A stretch of DNA of 64,000 nt, taken from assembly GCA_026874595.1 (NCBI GenBank), contig CM049313.1, forward strand, positions 69,434,659-69,498,658. The letters run 5' to 3'. Source of the stretch: Sipunculus nudus (lineage: Eukaryota > Annelida > Sipuncula > Golfingiida > Sipunculidae). The position numbers were made by a program, and so were the translations under genes. Positions 25,588-39,042 of this stretch are shown here, piece by piece (within the stretch, counting starts at the first letter, position 1; each line of letters starts with the position of its first letter). The notes beneath the pieces were generated by a model that saw only the letters and a list, made by a program, of their open reading frames with translations, was not told where the DNA came from and searched no databases.

Positions 25588-28311
25588 GTAAGTATCTTAT
25601 GATCGCATTCTTTGCTTCTTTTTCGCAAATGACTTCATATTTAGCCGATTGGGATTCATTTGACAGGCGCAAAAAGACCTTATTACGCTGGCATCAAGCG
25701 TCAATTAGCTTTAACTTTGCCCCGGCGTGTCACAGTAATTTAATTCATTTTCACTAAATGAGATACCTTGCCGCGATATAAGAAGTCTGCCGGTCCTACC
25801 TGATATATAGTCCTCTAATACGACAGCAATACACGCTACTTCAGATGTATAACCCAGCAAGAAGCGAGTTATAGGTGCGTTTCTTTACCAAACATTTTAT
25901 GTCCTCATTAAATACTTAAGTACGAGTGAATTTATTTTATCGTGATTCGACGTGGGTTCTCGTGCACAAATAATTTTTAATTACCAGTGTCGTGCAACTA
26001 AATAATAGGCAATTCACGGGCCTGCAGCTTGTAGAATATCCTGTCAATTAACAGAAATGATACTTCGTTATGTAAATTTGGTTTTTAATTAATAGAATGG
26101 TTAATGGTTTTATTACTCGCTTGATACCTTTTGGCTATTTGCTAACAAAATCAAATTTATCTTAAGCGGTATTAGCGGTATATCTTATAGTTATTGGTGT
26201 TTATTGGTGTATATAGTGTAAATCGATATACAAAGGAAACGCTAAATGTTACAGAAAAGTTTTAATTAAAGAATTTTCTTCAGTAAATCTGTCTGCCGCA
26301 ACGCGTAAACTTACTCACTAGTAACGTTAAGGACGGGAAAAAAATTAACATTCACTTAACCAACAACTCTTTGCTCGCAATTGTTTACTTTCATGTTTTA
26401 ATTAATTTGTACACAACAGTAATATATAAACATTTATCGTCATTTTATTTTTTCTCATATATGCTTGATATGGATTTACCATTAATCAGAGTAAATTAAC
26501 ACATTTACATAGGTAAAATCTATTTTCAATTTTACATTTTCATAAATATGTTTAAATGTGCATAACAATGTCCTGAGGAACATTTGCTTCAGAAACAACT
26601 TTTTTATGTCAGCCATTTTATATATATTTGACGGTGAAAAGCTGTCGAAAACACATTATACGGTATATTACATAATTGTCCTAGGATTTTCGCATTTGGC
26701 TATCTGGAATACTATACTTATTAAAACAAAGATGATTTTTTGATGAAGATGAACTTCATTGCATTTATTTAATCTTATTTTTGCGATACTTGCACATATA
26801 TATACTAAAAGGCTTATATCATACGTCTCTTAACAAAGGGAGATAGTGATACATATATATATATATATATATATATTTTCTATATATACACTATTTATTT
26901 ATTTCTTGGTTATTACTTAGTTCCGTGTAATTCACATATATTTCTTTATTTAGTATGCATGTAAGACATGGTTTGTAACTGCGGTAGTAAAACTTAAATT
27001 AGTATTCATAATGAGTGGCAGTACAGATCTTTGCACAAATGAATTTGTCACCTTTGCATATTTATTTTATAAGTTGGTTTACAATTTATTTATATCGAAT
27101 TGTATTACAAGTAGCACAAAAGTGCTAATGAATGAACTTTTCAATAATCAATAATATATAATGCAGCAAATCAGTTCTTTATTTTTTTCGTATTTTTTTT
27201 AAATCCAATTGATATTATATGCATGGCGCATTGCTGGAGACTATATTCATAAGCCTGGATTTGTCCTTATAGATCAAATAGATCCACGACCGCTATATAC
27301 ATATATACTTGCGTGCAGGCCCTTCGGATTGAGTATTTAACATTAAAATATACAATACTAAATTTTTATTTAAAAACAGTAGCAAAATTATAGTATTATA
27401 CTCACATGGATTATGTAAAAAAAATCTTAACTGGAATGGTTACACATTTTGATAATTTAACAAGCTCTTTTAAGAAATCACCTATATACGGCCCCACATA
27501 AGAAACGACAAAGACAACTTCAACACACTCGAAAAAATTAAACTGTATACTATTTAGAAACTGATATATTGTACATGTTTCAGCCCCGACGCTGTGGAGA
27601 TTTTGGACACACATATGCTAAATATACACATGTATACTTATTCCCGGAATACTTGTATTTAGACACCTAGAATGTCGGTTTCCTTTGGGTAATTAATTTT
27701 TTTAAATATGTTATTACATATATGTTCCTCTTTACCTGTCGGACAAGAGCGTGGGGGGGTGAAGGATTTGAAAAGGGGGATTGGGTGCAGAGGGGGTGAG
27801 GGAGAAGGGAGGGGGTTTGCATTTCACATTGTTTAGAAACATTTTGAAAAATTAAGTTGCAATGCATTACGATATCCGGGATATAGTATATATAAAATGC
27901 ATCACGATGCGGAAACCGGCTCTGTTTTTTTTTTTTTTTCTCGGTTCAGCACTCACCGTTAATTCATCATTCAGAAATTGTCGAGTTTTAAAGATGAGAG
28001 GGCGCCCCTTTCTAAATCCACCCCTGAGAGACTTTGAAAATATTTGGTAGACGTGACCGTATATGTATGTATAATGTGTTGCCAAAAAAAAAGGAATCGG
28101 TCCCATATATATACCCCTGCATTGGTAGGACGGGTTGAGGAATATGATATTGCTTGCAAAGTGCATGTATAGACGCGAGACCGCCTATATGCAATATTTC
28201 CTAACAAATATTCTAGTTTGTTATTTTCATATCTATGATGCATGGCTAGAATAATTTTAGACATCAGCACTCTCTCAAATAAAGCTATTGTAACATCATC
28301 TTGGCGCAATG

Positions 28312-28316
<5 letters not shown>

Positions 28317-28363
<47 letters not shown>
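28317..28363. repeat. (AT)n microsatellite in otp intron 1
   Basis: About 23 AT units. The 144-residue minus-strand reading that crosses it is incidental. Confidence 0.95.
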
Positions 28364-28367
<4 letters not shown>

Positions 28368-28759
28368 GCGTTGAAAAATATGACATATCTTGATTGAGGT
28401 GACACGAGGTGTCCTTTGTTATTAATATTACAACCACTTCACTATTTTGTTATGGATTAATTGTTACTGATATATTTCGCCTGCATGTATGTACCGCTAC
28501 GACACTTTGATCCCGCCGATGCACGATAACTGTGGTTGGCTTTATATATATTCGCGAGCCTGTAATTTCGCGAATTCTTCATTTGGAACTTTCAAGAGGG
28601 TTTCATATGAATCTGTTATATTCTATATTCACTTACTTATGAAGATTCATATTCGGAGTCATCCGACCCGTATTACAATCCTCAATGAAAACAAACGAAT
28701 AAAGTATTTAGATCTGTGCATGCAGTAGAGCGAATATATACTGTATGGTCAGTCAACCT

Positions 28760-29000
28760 GTATTATATTATATTTTATTTTATTTCAGTTTATTTTTTCT
28801 TATTTATTTTATTTTAATTTTTTTACATGATATTATATTATAAATTATAAAACATTCATATTATATTATATTACATTATATTATGTTATTTTAATTTATA
28901 TTATATTATTTTTTATTATATTACATTATATTATATTATATTATATTTAATTATTCTTTATTATATTAAATTATTCTATATTATATTATATTATACATAA
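28760..29000. repeat. (TTATA)n-like pentamer tract
   Basis: Degenerate repeats of attat/ttata and attttattttattt. This is the same pentamer type that forms the pure array at 38.24 kb. Confidence 0.8.
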
Positions 29001-29524
29001 ATATATACCTCTACAGGCATTTGTTTCATGTTTATACGATATTTCTGAAATATCATAAGTGAAATTAGCTTAGTGTATGTTGTATAAAGAGGGAAAAAAA
29101 TCAATATATAAAAAACTTATGTATCTGAAATGGACATATATCATTGAGATATATAAAAATACTCACATGGGATAATTATGAATTGAATCATTTATAATAT
29201 AACCAATATATATTATTATGAATATAAAGCAAAACATTTATGGAAAAAAGAACCGAAAAAATATGCTTAAATTGAGCTATAAGTGTATTATATTACTTAT
29301 CAAACATATACATTTTATTGGAGTGTCTTTGTGTCTTCATATTTTATACTCTATTATTTTTGTATATTTTTTTCTGACTATGAACTATCTCATTAGATAT
29401 ACTCTGTTTATTTATAAGTTTATATCATATATTTATATTACATGCATCGCTCAAGTATACTGTGCTTTTTTAAACACATAATTTAATATCATATTATTCA
29501 TGTTACATAATTGCTGTTCTGCAG

Positions 29525-29826
29525 CAATGAAGGTGGATGATCCGCTACACAAGAGAGACCTTCACGGTTTGTCTGCCGGGACAACAGAACTAAAGTCTGC
29601 CCAGCTGGACACCTCCAGTCCAAACGGCGGGGGGAGCTCAACGGGGTCACTAGTGGACGACGGGCAGGACTCGGATAAACCCGTCAAACAGAAACGGCAC
29701 CGGACTAGATTCACGCCTGCGCAGCTAAACGAGCTCGAGCGCTGCTTCGCCAAGACGCATTACCCTGATATATTCATGCGCGAAGAGATCGCACTGCGGA
29801 TTGGCCTAACGGAGTCACGTGTTCAG
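29525..29826 (+). CDS. otp: otp coding exon 2 (linker and homeodomain positions 1-46)
   Basis: The acceptor is ttctgcag at 29517-29524 and the donor is CAG|gtaacc at 29826/29827. The exon carries two bases of a split codon and then 100 codons (residues 27-126). Residues 27-80 form a Ser/Gly/Asp-rich linker. From residue 81 the homeodomain begins, [20 protein letters not shown], with Arg5 and Phe8 in the N-terminal arm, helix 1 and helix 2, ending at TESRVQ (positions 41-46). The match to Orthopedia continues through [14 protein letters not shown]. Compared with the vertebrate sequence I recall, position 19 is Cys rather than Ser and position 34 is Ile rather than Leu. The exon is clearly GC-richer than the AT-rich DNA around it. 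Confidence 0.96.
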
Positions 29827-30299
29827 GTAACCTATACCTTTTTTTAATTAAAATTACAACTTTTTTATCATCTGTTACAACACGAAATTCATTTAAATAC
29901 GATGACTGTTTTATATTAAGTTGTTTATTTTTCACTATTGAAAAAAAGTTTAACCGTCCTCCGCCCGTCACGTGACCGGTCGAGTCTGTAGAATAAATAA
30001 CGGTTAAATATATATATTTTAAATTTTATTTGGAAATTATGAAAGACCTAAAAGAATATTGAAAACTGTTATTGGCGAATAATGATTTTTTTTTATAAAG
30101 AACGCATTGCTTTAATGAAAATTTTTCCTTGAAACAAGCGCGCATTTTTGTGTAAATTCGCGAAATGAAGTGATTGAAGTAATTGCAAATGAAGTGGTAT
30201 ATACAACCGTTTTCAATTAGTTTTTTTATTCCATTTTATTTTTCCTATATTATTATATGCGCTGCATGGAGTATTTCCGCCGTTTGAAGGGCAGTTGTT

Positions 30300-31300
30300 A
30301 ATGATATCACTGGTTCTTTGTGAAACTTTTTTAAAACGTTCCCCGGTGTTTAAGATGTTAGATTCATTATGGATTCCTTAGGATTAATGAATATCTTCAT
30401 TTACACGCAAAAGGGAGCCGTGTGGTTCTATTAACACAAGATCAATGACTGCCAGAAAAACTTCCCGGTGACAGAATAATGCCTATAATGTCACGCAATC
30501 AATGGACAGATAAAAAACACCCGGCTTCGTGTCTCTGGCAAGTATTAAATGCGGTGAAACTGGGCGAGCACGGGGTCGACCATCCTTTGTGTTATGAAAT
30601 GAGGGTGTGTCCCCCGTAACACAGGGGGCCGCCTCGGGCACACCCCCGAGAGCCACTGCGTTTTAGTGTTTGCGGCTTTCCTTGGTTTTTGCCGGCTCTC
30701 CGCTCCGGGACCGCCCGTAATGCTCCATGCGTTCGTGTCGAATTCCTCTCCCTGCCATTAACAAAAGAACACAAATTTCCTTGTCAAATTCCCTGCTCGC
30801 TACATTGACACACAGTTTAATATCTGCTCCGGTTTGACATAAAAAGGCAATGGTTTTCTGGTATTGATTCATAAAACACCAGTTAATGAGCAGTTATATA
30901 GTCCCATCTCAGCGGGAATATTTCCACGTATTAATAAAATGTTGGCTTATAGCGACGCACGTGCTTTCATCGAGAAGGAGGATGAGGCCAGCACATCCCG
31001 GCATGCAGCGCGCGCGTCTTCGGCGTCGTTTTATTTAATCATCTTCATGTCCTCACAGCCGCGCCCGGACAACCACTCAACTCGTAACAATAGTAGCGAA
31101 CGAAGCAGTTGAGACTTAATTAGGAATAAGGCTCCTTATCTCGTCAGAGGTGATGGCCGCTAACAGTCTCTTGCAGCTGATCGCTTGTGGCTTAATATAA
31201 ACACGACTCCTCGCGTGGGCCGTATCAGTTACTCTATGAAGTTAATTAATAAGATTATCACCCTCACTGCCGCAAGGATTATTGAGACCACTGTCAAGTA
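30300..31300. promoter_or_regulatory. Intronic GC-richer island, candidate otp enhancer
   Basis: Non-repetitive sequence with dense plausible sites toward its 3' end: cagctgatcgcttgtggc (E-box CAGCTG plus Runt-like TGTGG) at about 31175, gttaattaataagattatc at about 31241, and aaggattattgagaccac (K50-type GGATTA beside a Runt-like ACCAC) at about 31274. There is no domain in its open readings. Position inside otp and the abrupt composition shift support an enhancer. Confidence 0.45.
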
Positions 31301-31312
31301 ATATTAACACAC

Positions 31313-31400
31313 AATATATGCCATGAAGTCAAGACACTGGATAGTGATAGTTATACAATATATGCCATGAAGTCAAGACACTGGATAGTGATAGTTATTT
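31313..31400. repeat. Perfect tandem duplication, 44-bp unit
   Basis: Two consecutive copies of a 44-base unit containing ccatgaagtcaagacactgg, immediately beside a TA microsatellite (31408-31440). This points to a recent slippage or repair event. Confidence 0.95.
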
Positions 31401-31404
31401 AAGA

Positions 31405-31444
<40 letters not shown>

Positions 31445-31779
31445 TGTATGTAAATCCATAAAATCACTGGTGTGATGAAGGGCAGGCTTCAACATTTATA
31501 ATTTTAAAACATTACAATTAAATAAACCCTTTTATAATATCCTCAACAATCAAATTAGACATAACATCGATGTATTTTTTTAAATATTTACTATTAACAG
31601 TGCTTATTTCTTGTAATAAATGATGAATCGTGAAACAAACCATTAACGTTACGTGCATTCCGAAACTATATATAGGAAAACAAGTGAATACTGAGGGGTT
31701 TTATCTTAAGATGGCAAGTCAGAAAATTCACAATTTTATGACAACTTGACCGTGAACCGTTATGCAAAATTAAAGAACC

Positions 31780-32220
31780 ATAGAACCGTCTATTATTAAT
31801 TATATTTATAATTATTACATTTATATGAAACGTTTTGAGGTATTATGATATAATTAAATTTATTATGTTGTAAAATGGTATAATGTATTATAATATAATA
31901 TAATTGGTAAATGTTATATAAGAATGTAATATGTTATAAAATAATATGATAAATTTAATTCAGTATTACATAATATCGTATGATATAATATTATATGACA
32001 TTCATAAAACATAATAAATATAATATAATATAGCATAGTATAAAATATTTTATATTGTGATATAATCTAGTATAATATAATGTAAAATAATAAAATATTA
32101 TTTAGTAAATACAATATTTTACGATATTTTGCAATATTTTATAATATTTTTACAATATTATATTATATTATATTATGTCATATCATATCATATCACATCA
32201 TATCATATCATGCACTGCTA
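31780..32220. repeat. Degenerate TATAA/ATATC pentamer tract
   Basis: Imperfect repeats of tataa ending in a cleaner run of atcat units (about 32175-32215). Confidence 0.8.
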
Positions 32221-32279
32221 TTTGCGTGACACATCATAATACATTGTTAAAAACTCAATGAACGTGTCAAGTAAAAAGC

Positions 32280-32800
32280 ATCCTGTAGAATTCCGTTTTG
32301 CGGCTGTCTGGCTTTGAGAGAATAGGGACAGCTGGCTGCGAACAGAAATGATCTCGTCAGCAAGCAAATGTTAATTTGGACCGGGTTAGGCTGACACGGC
32401 GGGTGTTTTCCTATCAGGCTAGATTAAAAGTGTGCCAGTCTTTTAGAGCCCCGGGCAAGACGTATGTAAATGGGATGTTTTGGAGGGGATATCATGGCGT
32501 GTGGGGACGACTTAATAAGGGGAATTAAATGGGTATGTCATCGCCAACGCTGTCCCCCGGCGCATCAGGCATGCAAACAATTCTCAAACGTGTTAAGTCG
32601 GATGCTCCGCTAAATGAAGTGGGCTTGTTTCTTGGTGCAGCTCGCTTCTTTGTTCGTTGTCTGCGTGCGTGATGCAGGACTGGTTTGTATTCAGTGGCAG
32701 CAGCCTCATTTTGCCGGCAGCGGCAAGCCCGACTCCAATTGTTAAAACGCACGATAACTTACTGATCGCTTGACCCCCGGGGTTGTCCTTTTGCCGTCGA
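32280..32800. promoter_or_regulatory. Intronic GC-richer island, candidate otp enhancer
   Basis: Non-repetitive sequence with balanced composition between AT-rich flanks, containing ctggctttgagag and an Nkx-like cgtgttaagtcgg. The minus-strand open reading has no domain. Regulatory role inferred only. Confidence 0.35.
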
Positions 32801-33006
32801 TATTGGAATCTAATGAACTACTTGTATTACGACATGGCCGCATTATATACTTAAGTGAAAGCATTAACCTTCAGGCTTTGGATTATATTTCTATTCATTT
32901 ACTATACTCCTTCCGGATTCTCTTGTACGGTCCCCTCACCTCGTAGCTACAAACGCTTTAATTTACCTGCAAGTATCTAAAGGTTTTTTTCCAGATTTGT
33001 TACCTG

Positions 33007-33008
<2 letters not shown>

Positions 33009-33047
<39 letters not shown>
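33009..33047. repeat. (AT)n microsatellite
   Basis: About 19 AT units. Confidence 0.9.
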
Positions 33048-33051
<4 letters not shown>

Positions 33052-33339
33052 AGTTTATATTCTTCATTAAAACATATCTGTTCATGTGTCATGGGTATAG
33101 TGTTTGGGCTTGCAACAGATATTTTATTCTGGTCTGCAGGTGCAATTTCTTATCTGAGTCACCATGCGTAATTCAGTGGTGATCTGAAATCTGATATGAG
33201 ACATGAAATTTTTATCGGCAACAAATGCTAAAATAAAATACTGGTTGCGCTCTGCAAATAAACTATCAAGCAATCGGTTATAATAAAAAATATGCAAAAT
33301 TATATAATCCTATCACCGTTTTTTTATTTTGTGTGTGAA

Positions 33340-33360
33340 TATATATACATATATATATAT

Positions 33361-33409
<49 letters not shown>
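33340..33409. repeat. (AT)n microsatellite with an (AC) interruption
   Basis: atatatacatatatatatatacacaca leading into a pure AT run. Confidence 0.9.
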
Positions 33410-33412
<3 letters not shown>

Positions 33413-33809
33413 CAACACGTTAATGTATATAAGACCTGATATTATTTAATATGATACACAAACATGTATACAGATTAATTATATTACGCTGCTTATACTT
33501 TATATGACCACCGGTATAAACATTTGTAAAGAATTCAGGTCGCTTGTTTGAGGCCAGGATTGTTGTATCTTTGAAAGAATATAGTGCAATGTCAATAGGT
33601 TAAAAAATGTTTGAACATAAACTTTAGCAGGCCAAGAAACAGAAACGTGTATCGATCAGGTTTGCTTGTGAAAAATAATATTAAAACATAAAAAGAGACT
33701 CTCATACTAACTAATTTAATGCATTCTGCACTTTGCCAAATTATTTTTAAATTTAAAAATCGATATTTTCATTTTCATTTTACTTTATTCTTACCGGTTC
33801 CATCCATAC

Positions 33810-33813
<4 letters not shown>

Positions 33814-33860
<47 letters not shown>

Positions 33861-33870
33861 TATATGCATA
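33814..33870. repeat. (AT)n microsatellite
   Basis: About 21 AT units followed by gcatatatgcatatac. Confidence 0.9.
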
Positions 33871-34429
33871 TACATGCAGTGTAAACAAAGGTGCCTCAAA
33901 ACAAAAAACCGCCTGACATATATGAGTATTAAAATATAGATCTCAAGTAAAAAAGATACAGTTTCTTGTTGTCAATCAGTCAATTTTAAGGAGAGTATGT
34001 CATTTAAATTAAAAAAGGAATGTATCTGCAGTTAAATTCAAATACTTATTGATTATTAAATTATTAACAGCAGCGATGGTAATAAAATGCCTTCTACAAT
34101 GCCATGGGCGGTGTTTATAAGCAAAATGCTTTATACTATAAATTTATGTAAAAATATCACACAAGCACATGTAAAATAGATAGGAACAAAAAAAAGTAGC
34201 CAAGTATAAATTAAATATCAAAATTATGAGGCAAAGTGTTCATATGAGTTAAAAGGTTACTGATCGGACATGGCAATATGAACAAGAAATCTCTATTTAC
34301 CTTTACATATTAAACATATTGTACCATCATGACAGGTATGAATACTAAAAATTTGTGTGCCCTTATTTGTATTATTTTAACCTGAATATGTCAAGTTTTA
34401 TATAGCTCGTGAACCATAAGTGTGTCGGC

Positions 34430-35170
34430 GGTTATATTTAACTTATAAAACACAGGGACTGGGTTGTGTTTATGATGCATGTAGTAGGCCTGTGCGTGCG
34501 AGCTGCAAGATGCCTGGCGCTGCCTTTTGGCATTGTGTCTGAACTCCCGTTTCAGCCGGCTATCGGAGAGTCTGACAAACTATATTACAAGTCAAGCATT
34601 GAATCCTAGCGTGGGGGCCGCAGTCAGATTTATTGGCCAGAAACATGCGAGCCGGATACGACTAAATTGAGTTGACAAGGCAATAGGCGGGCGCGGTATA
34701 GCTCAGTATCTTGGTGCTGGCGCACCTCTATTCAATACAAAAACACCGTGACCGTCGATCGTTCACAACTTCGCGTGTTCAGCGCACGCTTCACTGCACC
34801 CAGTGACCTTACGGTTACCTGGCCACTGGGCCTATCGTGAGAGATCGGCTAATTCCGGAGATCCATCAGGCGTACCTTTGTCACGACGCTTGTTGTCACG
34901 GGAACGCACGTGCACCCTGCAGCGATGTCGTGAACTGTCAATGTTCCGGGAAATTGACGCAGTGCAGGTGCGCGCCATTGGGTACCGGGGATTAGAAGGA
35001 CGCAGTTATTGAATCGTGGTTCGATTCTTACGGCCATTTCACTAAGCCATTAAGAGTTTGGGTAGTTACACTGCGTGGTGTGAACTCCATGTCACCCGAC
35101 CCGGTGCTAAGTTACAACACTGTTACAAAGGAACGGTGTCAGCACCTCAACGTTTAAATGTTATGCATGT
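34430..35170. promoter_or_regulatory. Intronic GC-richer island, candidate enhancer, possible repeat
   Basis: Contains gcgcggtatagctcagtatc (tRNA A-box-like) at about 34693 and gtggttcgattctta (B-box-like) at about 35016. They are more than 300 bases apart, too far for one promoter. The block may combine regulatory DNA with an old SINE-type insertion. No coding domain. Confidence 0.35.
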
Positions 35171-35313
35171 CATCAGCAGACGTTAACAATCATTTGTTTG
35201 AATACTTCGCGAATACAGGCGTCAGTATATGTTAATCATTTCAAGAGATTTTAATTGTTTTTAAAATTAGCGATTGTGTTTCTTCATTCGAATTAAATAT
35301 TAAAGTGAACAAA

Positions 35314-35320
<7 letters not shown>

Positions 35321-35366
<46 letters not shown>
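35321..35366. repeat. (AC)n/(AT)n microsatellite
   Basis: acacacacac followed by about 19 AT units. Confidence 0.9.
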
Positions 35367-35368
<2 letters not shown>

Positions 35369-36599
35369 GGTTACTTCATTGATGGATTTTATTTAACAAT
35401 GATAAAAGTGATGTTTTGAAAGTAATTGAATAGACTGCATTAAAACATTTTGGGCACCTTTTATGAATATATATAAAGGATTTACTATATACGGACATTT
35501 AAAACAGAGGTGTGGTCGTTTCAACAATTGATTATACAGACAAGAACATATAAACTTTTATATAAATCACCGGGGTTAACATCGTCAGCTTCGTTATACA
35601 TATATACACGACAGACTATTTTGATTAATGTAATTATTGTAATTATAAATTATCGGCAGATTTATTACATATCCATGCCTCCATAGAAACTTTTTTTTAC
35701 GGAAATTTGATATATCCCACATTTTTAACGGTGTTAAATGCTCTCTCTACATATCAATTTCAATTTGTGCGAGTTTCACAACCAGACAAAAAAAAACTTT
35801 TTTATTCCGTATATCCAATTTCCAAACACACAAAGTGCAGTTTTCTATTACAAATGAAATACTAGTAATATGAAGCAAATTCACCGACATTTATAGAATG
35901 TTCTATATACAAGGGTTGTTTTTAGCAGTCTTCACTTCAGTGGACGGTTACGCATGGTCTAAACAGATGACACGGGATGGGGGTCACGGAGCATGCGCGT
36001 GCATGGTGCCTATTACAGGGCCAACACTGGCATGTAGAGAAAATTTGTGTTTATATATAGATAAGGCTAAGTGTTATTTAATACAGGTGCAAAATCTAGT
36101 ATGATAAAATAATCAGTAACTTAAAATAGATGAAACAATAACAGTCATATAAAACACAGGTTGAATTTTAATCTTTAAAACTGACTCAGGTGAATAGAGT
36201 GACCCGATTTTTTTTTCAATTCACCTATATTCATGCGTTCAACTGCTATAATTTGTTGGTATTTGCGAATGTATATATACAAGAATATTTATATATATAG
36301 TTCCTTTGTTTGCCTTGACCTTCACAGGCCCTGCCATTCCTTTACGCGGAAAGAGCCACGATACATTTGCGCAGAACACATTAAAACAGTCTGGCCTGCA
36401 CGGCTGTAGCCTGTTTTACTTTTTTATGCATGGCTGCGATTCGATCGCTGAAAAATCAATGGTATTCATGTATATAAATGTTGGGCAGAGCAATCCAGGC
36501 CATGTTGTTTTAGGTTTGATGCTATAGTAAATAGAGATTCATTGTCCTTTACAGCTATTCCGATAGTCCAGTTTCATCAATATACTTTGAAATTAACAC

Positions 36600-36617
36600 A
36601 CACATATATACTATATA

Positions 36618-36671
<54 letters not shown>
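36600..36671. repeat. (AT)n microsatellite
   Basis: A long pure AT run after catatatactatatag. It generates Ile/Tyr false readings on both strands. Confidence 0.95.
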
Positions 36672-36673
<2 letters not shown>

Positions 36674-38238
36674 CATTTTCCCGCTCTATGCATGCGCATC
36701 GTGCAGGCTTATACCCATACGTTGTATATATGTATGCGGTATGAAAGTGTTTATTCATACAAACACCAAGGCATAGATTCTTGCATATGTTGGCCTGTAT
36801 AAACTAAGTTGATATATGAATAGCACGGTTTTTCCGACGCTTTCTCGCTTTTATATCTTTATTTTGCTTATCCTATATATATATATATATAATATATTTT
36901 TGAACATGTAATTGAAACACTGATTTGAACATATAACGAGAAACGATTTTCAGTCGTATTTATTTAAAGCCAATAAAACCTAGAAACGTAAGATGCCATT
37001 TATCTTTAAAGCATTATTTCAAATAATTTCTTCTTAGTTATGCAAACCCATTTAATTTCTCTTGTTCTCTTGCCAGCAAACACATGCATGTGAGTGTTCT
37101 TTATTTGTTATGAGGCTGCATGCATTCTAAACCGAATTGACTGGCCATATTTAAAGTTATATATGGCCTTTATTATATATGCTCCCTTCACTTTTAAAGT
37201 GCACTATAATTACATAATTATGTTGAATATATTTTTTTTCTTAAATATCTGGGACTTATTAAATTTTGCCACTTAAGAATAATATATATTCTTTTTTTTT
37301 CATTCTTTTAATGAGATATTTAATTTTAGAATAAACACGGATGGAAATATTATCATTGTATATATTAAAGAAAATATACTAATATGGCAGATTCTTTTTA
37401 TTGAAGATCATAAACTTTTTATAAAAAATTGGCACGGTTAATTTATATTTTACGTATCCTCAAGGCCTTACGGTTTATATAATCATACCTCTTCTCTATG
37501 TAAAGGAACACAAACATCACACCAACAAAACGGATTAGTTATATTATATATATAATAATCATCCCTCGTTACTATTATTTTATTTTATTTCATATATTTT
37601 AGTATGTTATAGTATGCATATATTATGTAAATCATGTAATAATCATGTATTATAATACGGTATATATACTAGTATTTTATTACAGCAGTGTTAGAAAAGA
37701 CATTATTTTTATGACAAAACAACGCTTCCATGAAAATCAATATCAGTATAAATTATCATTATAATATTTTTTTTTTAAACAATATTTCAGGAAAATCTTT
37801 TTTCTCAGAAATAAAAGTTATGTACGCATAAGCAGAAGGAGAGACGAATCACTGATGCTAATATATTATAAATGAATGACACACACATGCACATTATCAT
37901 ATATATGTGTACATATAATTGATATATATATATATATATAAATTTATATATATATACATATCATAAAATTCCTAATAAAATGAGAAACTACAATATATTA
38001 TATTTTTTTACCTAATTGAACAATCAGCCTGGGTCATTACCGTATCATATATCCTTTATCATCTGACATAATTGAATAAAGATTTTAGATAAATCGATTA
38101 ATTATTATAAATTATAAATTTTGTAAACACAAGTTGTACATGCAGGCCTGGTTTTCTGAATACCAGTTGCATCCCATATTTTATCAACCTAAAAATATAT
38201 GAGTTTTTATTATAAAGTTGTTTATCGAAAGATCTATT
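36672..38238. other. AT-rich intronic DNA, nothing recognised
   Basis: Only short AT tracts (about 36876-36896, 37920-37960) and no coding, RNA or transposon feature. Confidence 0.7.
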
Positions 38239-38668
38239 TAATATAATATAATATAATATAATATAATATAATATAATATAATATAATATAATATAATATA
38301 ATATAATATAATATAATGTAATGTAATATAATATAATATAATATAATATAATATAATATAATATAGCATAATACAATATAATATAATATAATAGAGCATA
38401 ATACAATATAATATAATATAATATAATATAATATAATATAATATAATATAATATAATATAATATAATATAATATAATATAATATAATATAATATAATATA
38501 ATGTAACATAATATAATATAATGTAATATACTATAATATAATATAATATGATATGATATGATATGATATAATATAATATAATATAATATAATATAATATA
38601 ATATAATATAATATCATATCATATCATATCATATCATATCATATCATATCATATAATATAATATAATA
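38238..38668. repeat. (ATATA)n pentamer satellite, about 430 bp
   Basis: Over 80 tandem copies of the pentamer ataat/atata. Variant blocks include atatg (38549-38568) and a run of atatc (38613-38652). Both minus-strand readings across it are repeated Ile-Leu-Tyr-Tyr and are not genes. Confidence 0.97.
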
Positions 38669-39042
38669 AAACATAACTGGTCTGTGACCAAATGCAGATT
38701 GTTCTGCAAACTCCACTGTATGCATTTTTAATAGAAATCTTCGTATGGAAACATATAAAAAGGGTTATGGAAGTACATTTTCAAAGGATTTCTCAAGCGT
38801 GTGCCGTTCTAGACTAACTATTCTGGTATCGACAGCTGTAACGATTTGTCTCTTCTTTTTCGCCTATCACACATATGTTCCTTGTAACTTAGTAAAAATC
38901 AGACATGTGTAGTTCAACCCTATATATTTATTTACCATGTTTGTGGTTACGACAGGGAGGTAGTGTTTTCTTTCATAGTTCTATCCAGGCCTTCCGGATT
39001 AACAGTTGTTTCCTCATTAATTCTAATTAACACATTTCTTAA

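Larger units (their letters stand above)
25588..29524 (+). other. otp intron 1
   Basis: This is a phase-1 intron with a gtaagt donor and a tgctgttctgcag acceptor. The first 200 bases stay less AT-rich than average and may hold regulatory sequence (for example cgattgggattcatttgacagg at about 25644). The rest is AT-rich, with TA arrays at 26850-26877 and 28317-28363 and a (TTATA)n-like tract at about 28760-29000. The short open readings at 27.4-28.7 kb are low-complexity and show no recognisable domain. Confidence 0.8.

Noticed and set aside
25335-25757. Single-exon gene of 140 residues
   Set aside because: The reading contains otp exon 1 but runs past a strong gtaagt donor. The part after 25587 is intronic and the upstream ATG has a weak context.
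34690-35035. tRNA gene or single SINE from the A-box-like gtatagctcagt and B-box-like ggttcgattct
   Set aside because: The boxes are over 300 bases apart, far beyond polymerase III promoter spacing, and no cloverleaf can be drawn.
38098-38509. Long Ile-Leu-Tyr readings
   Set aside because: Direct translation of an ATATA pentamer array.
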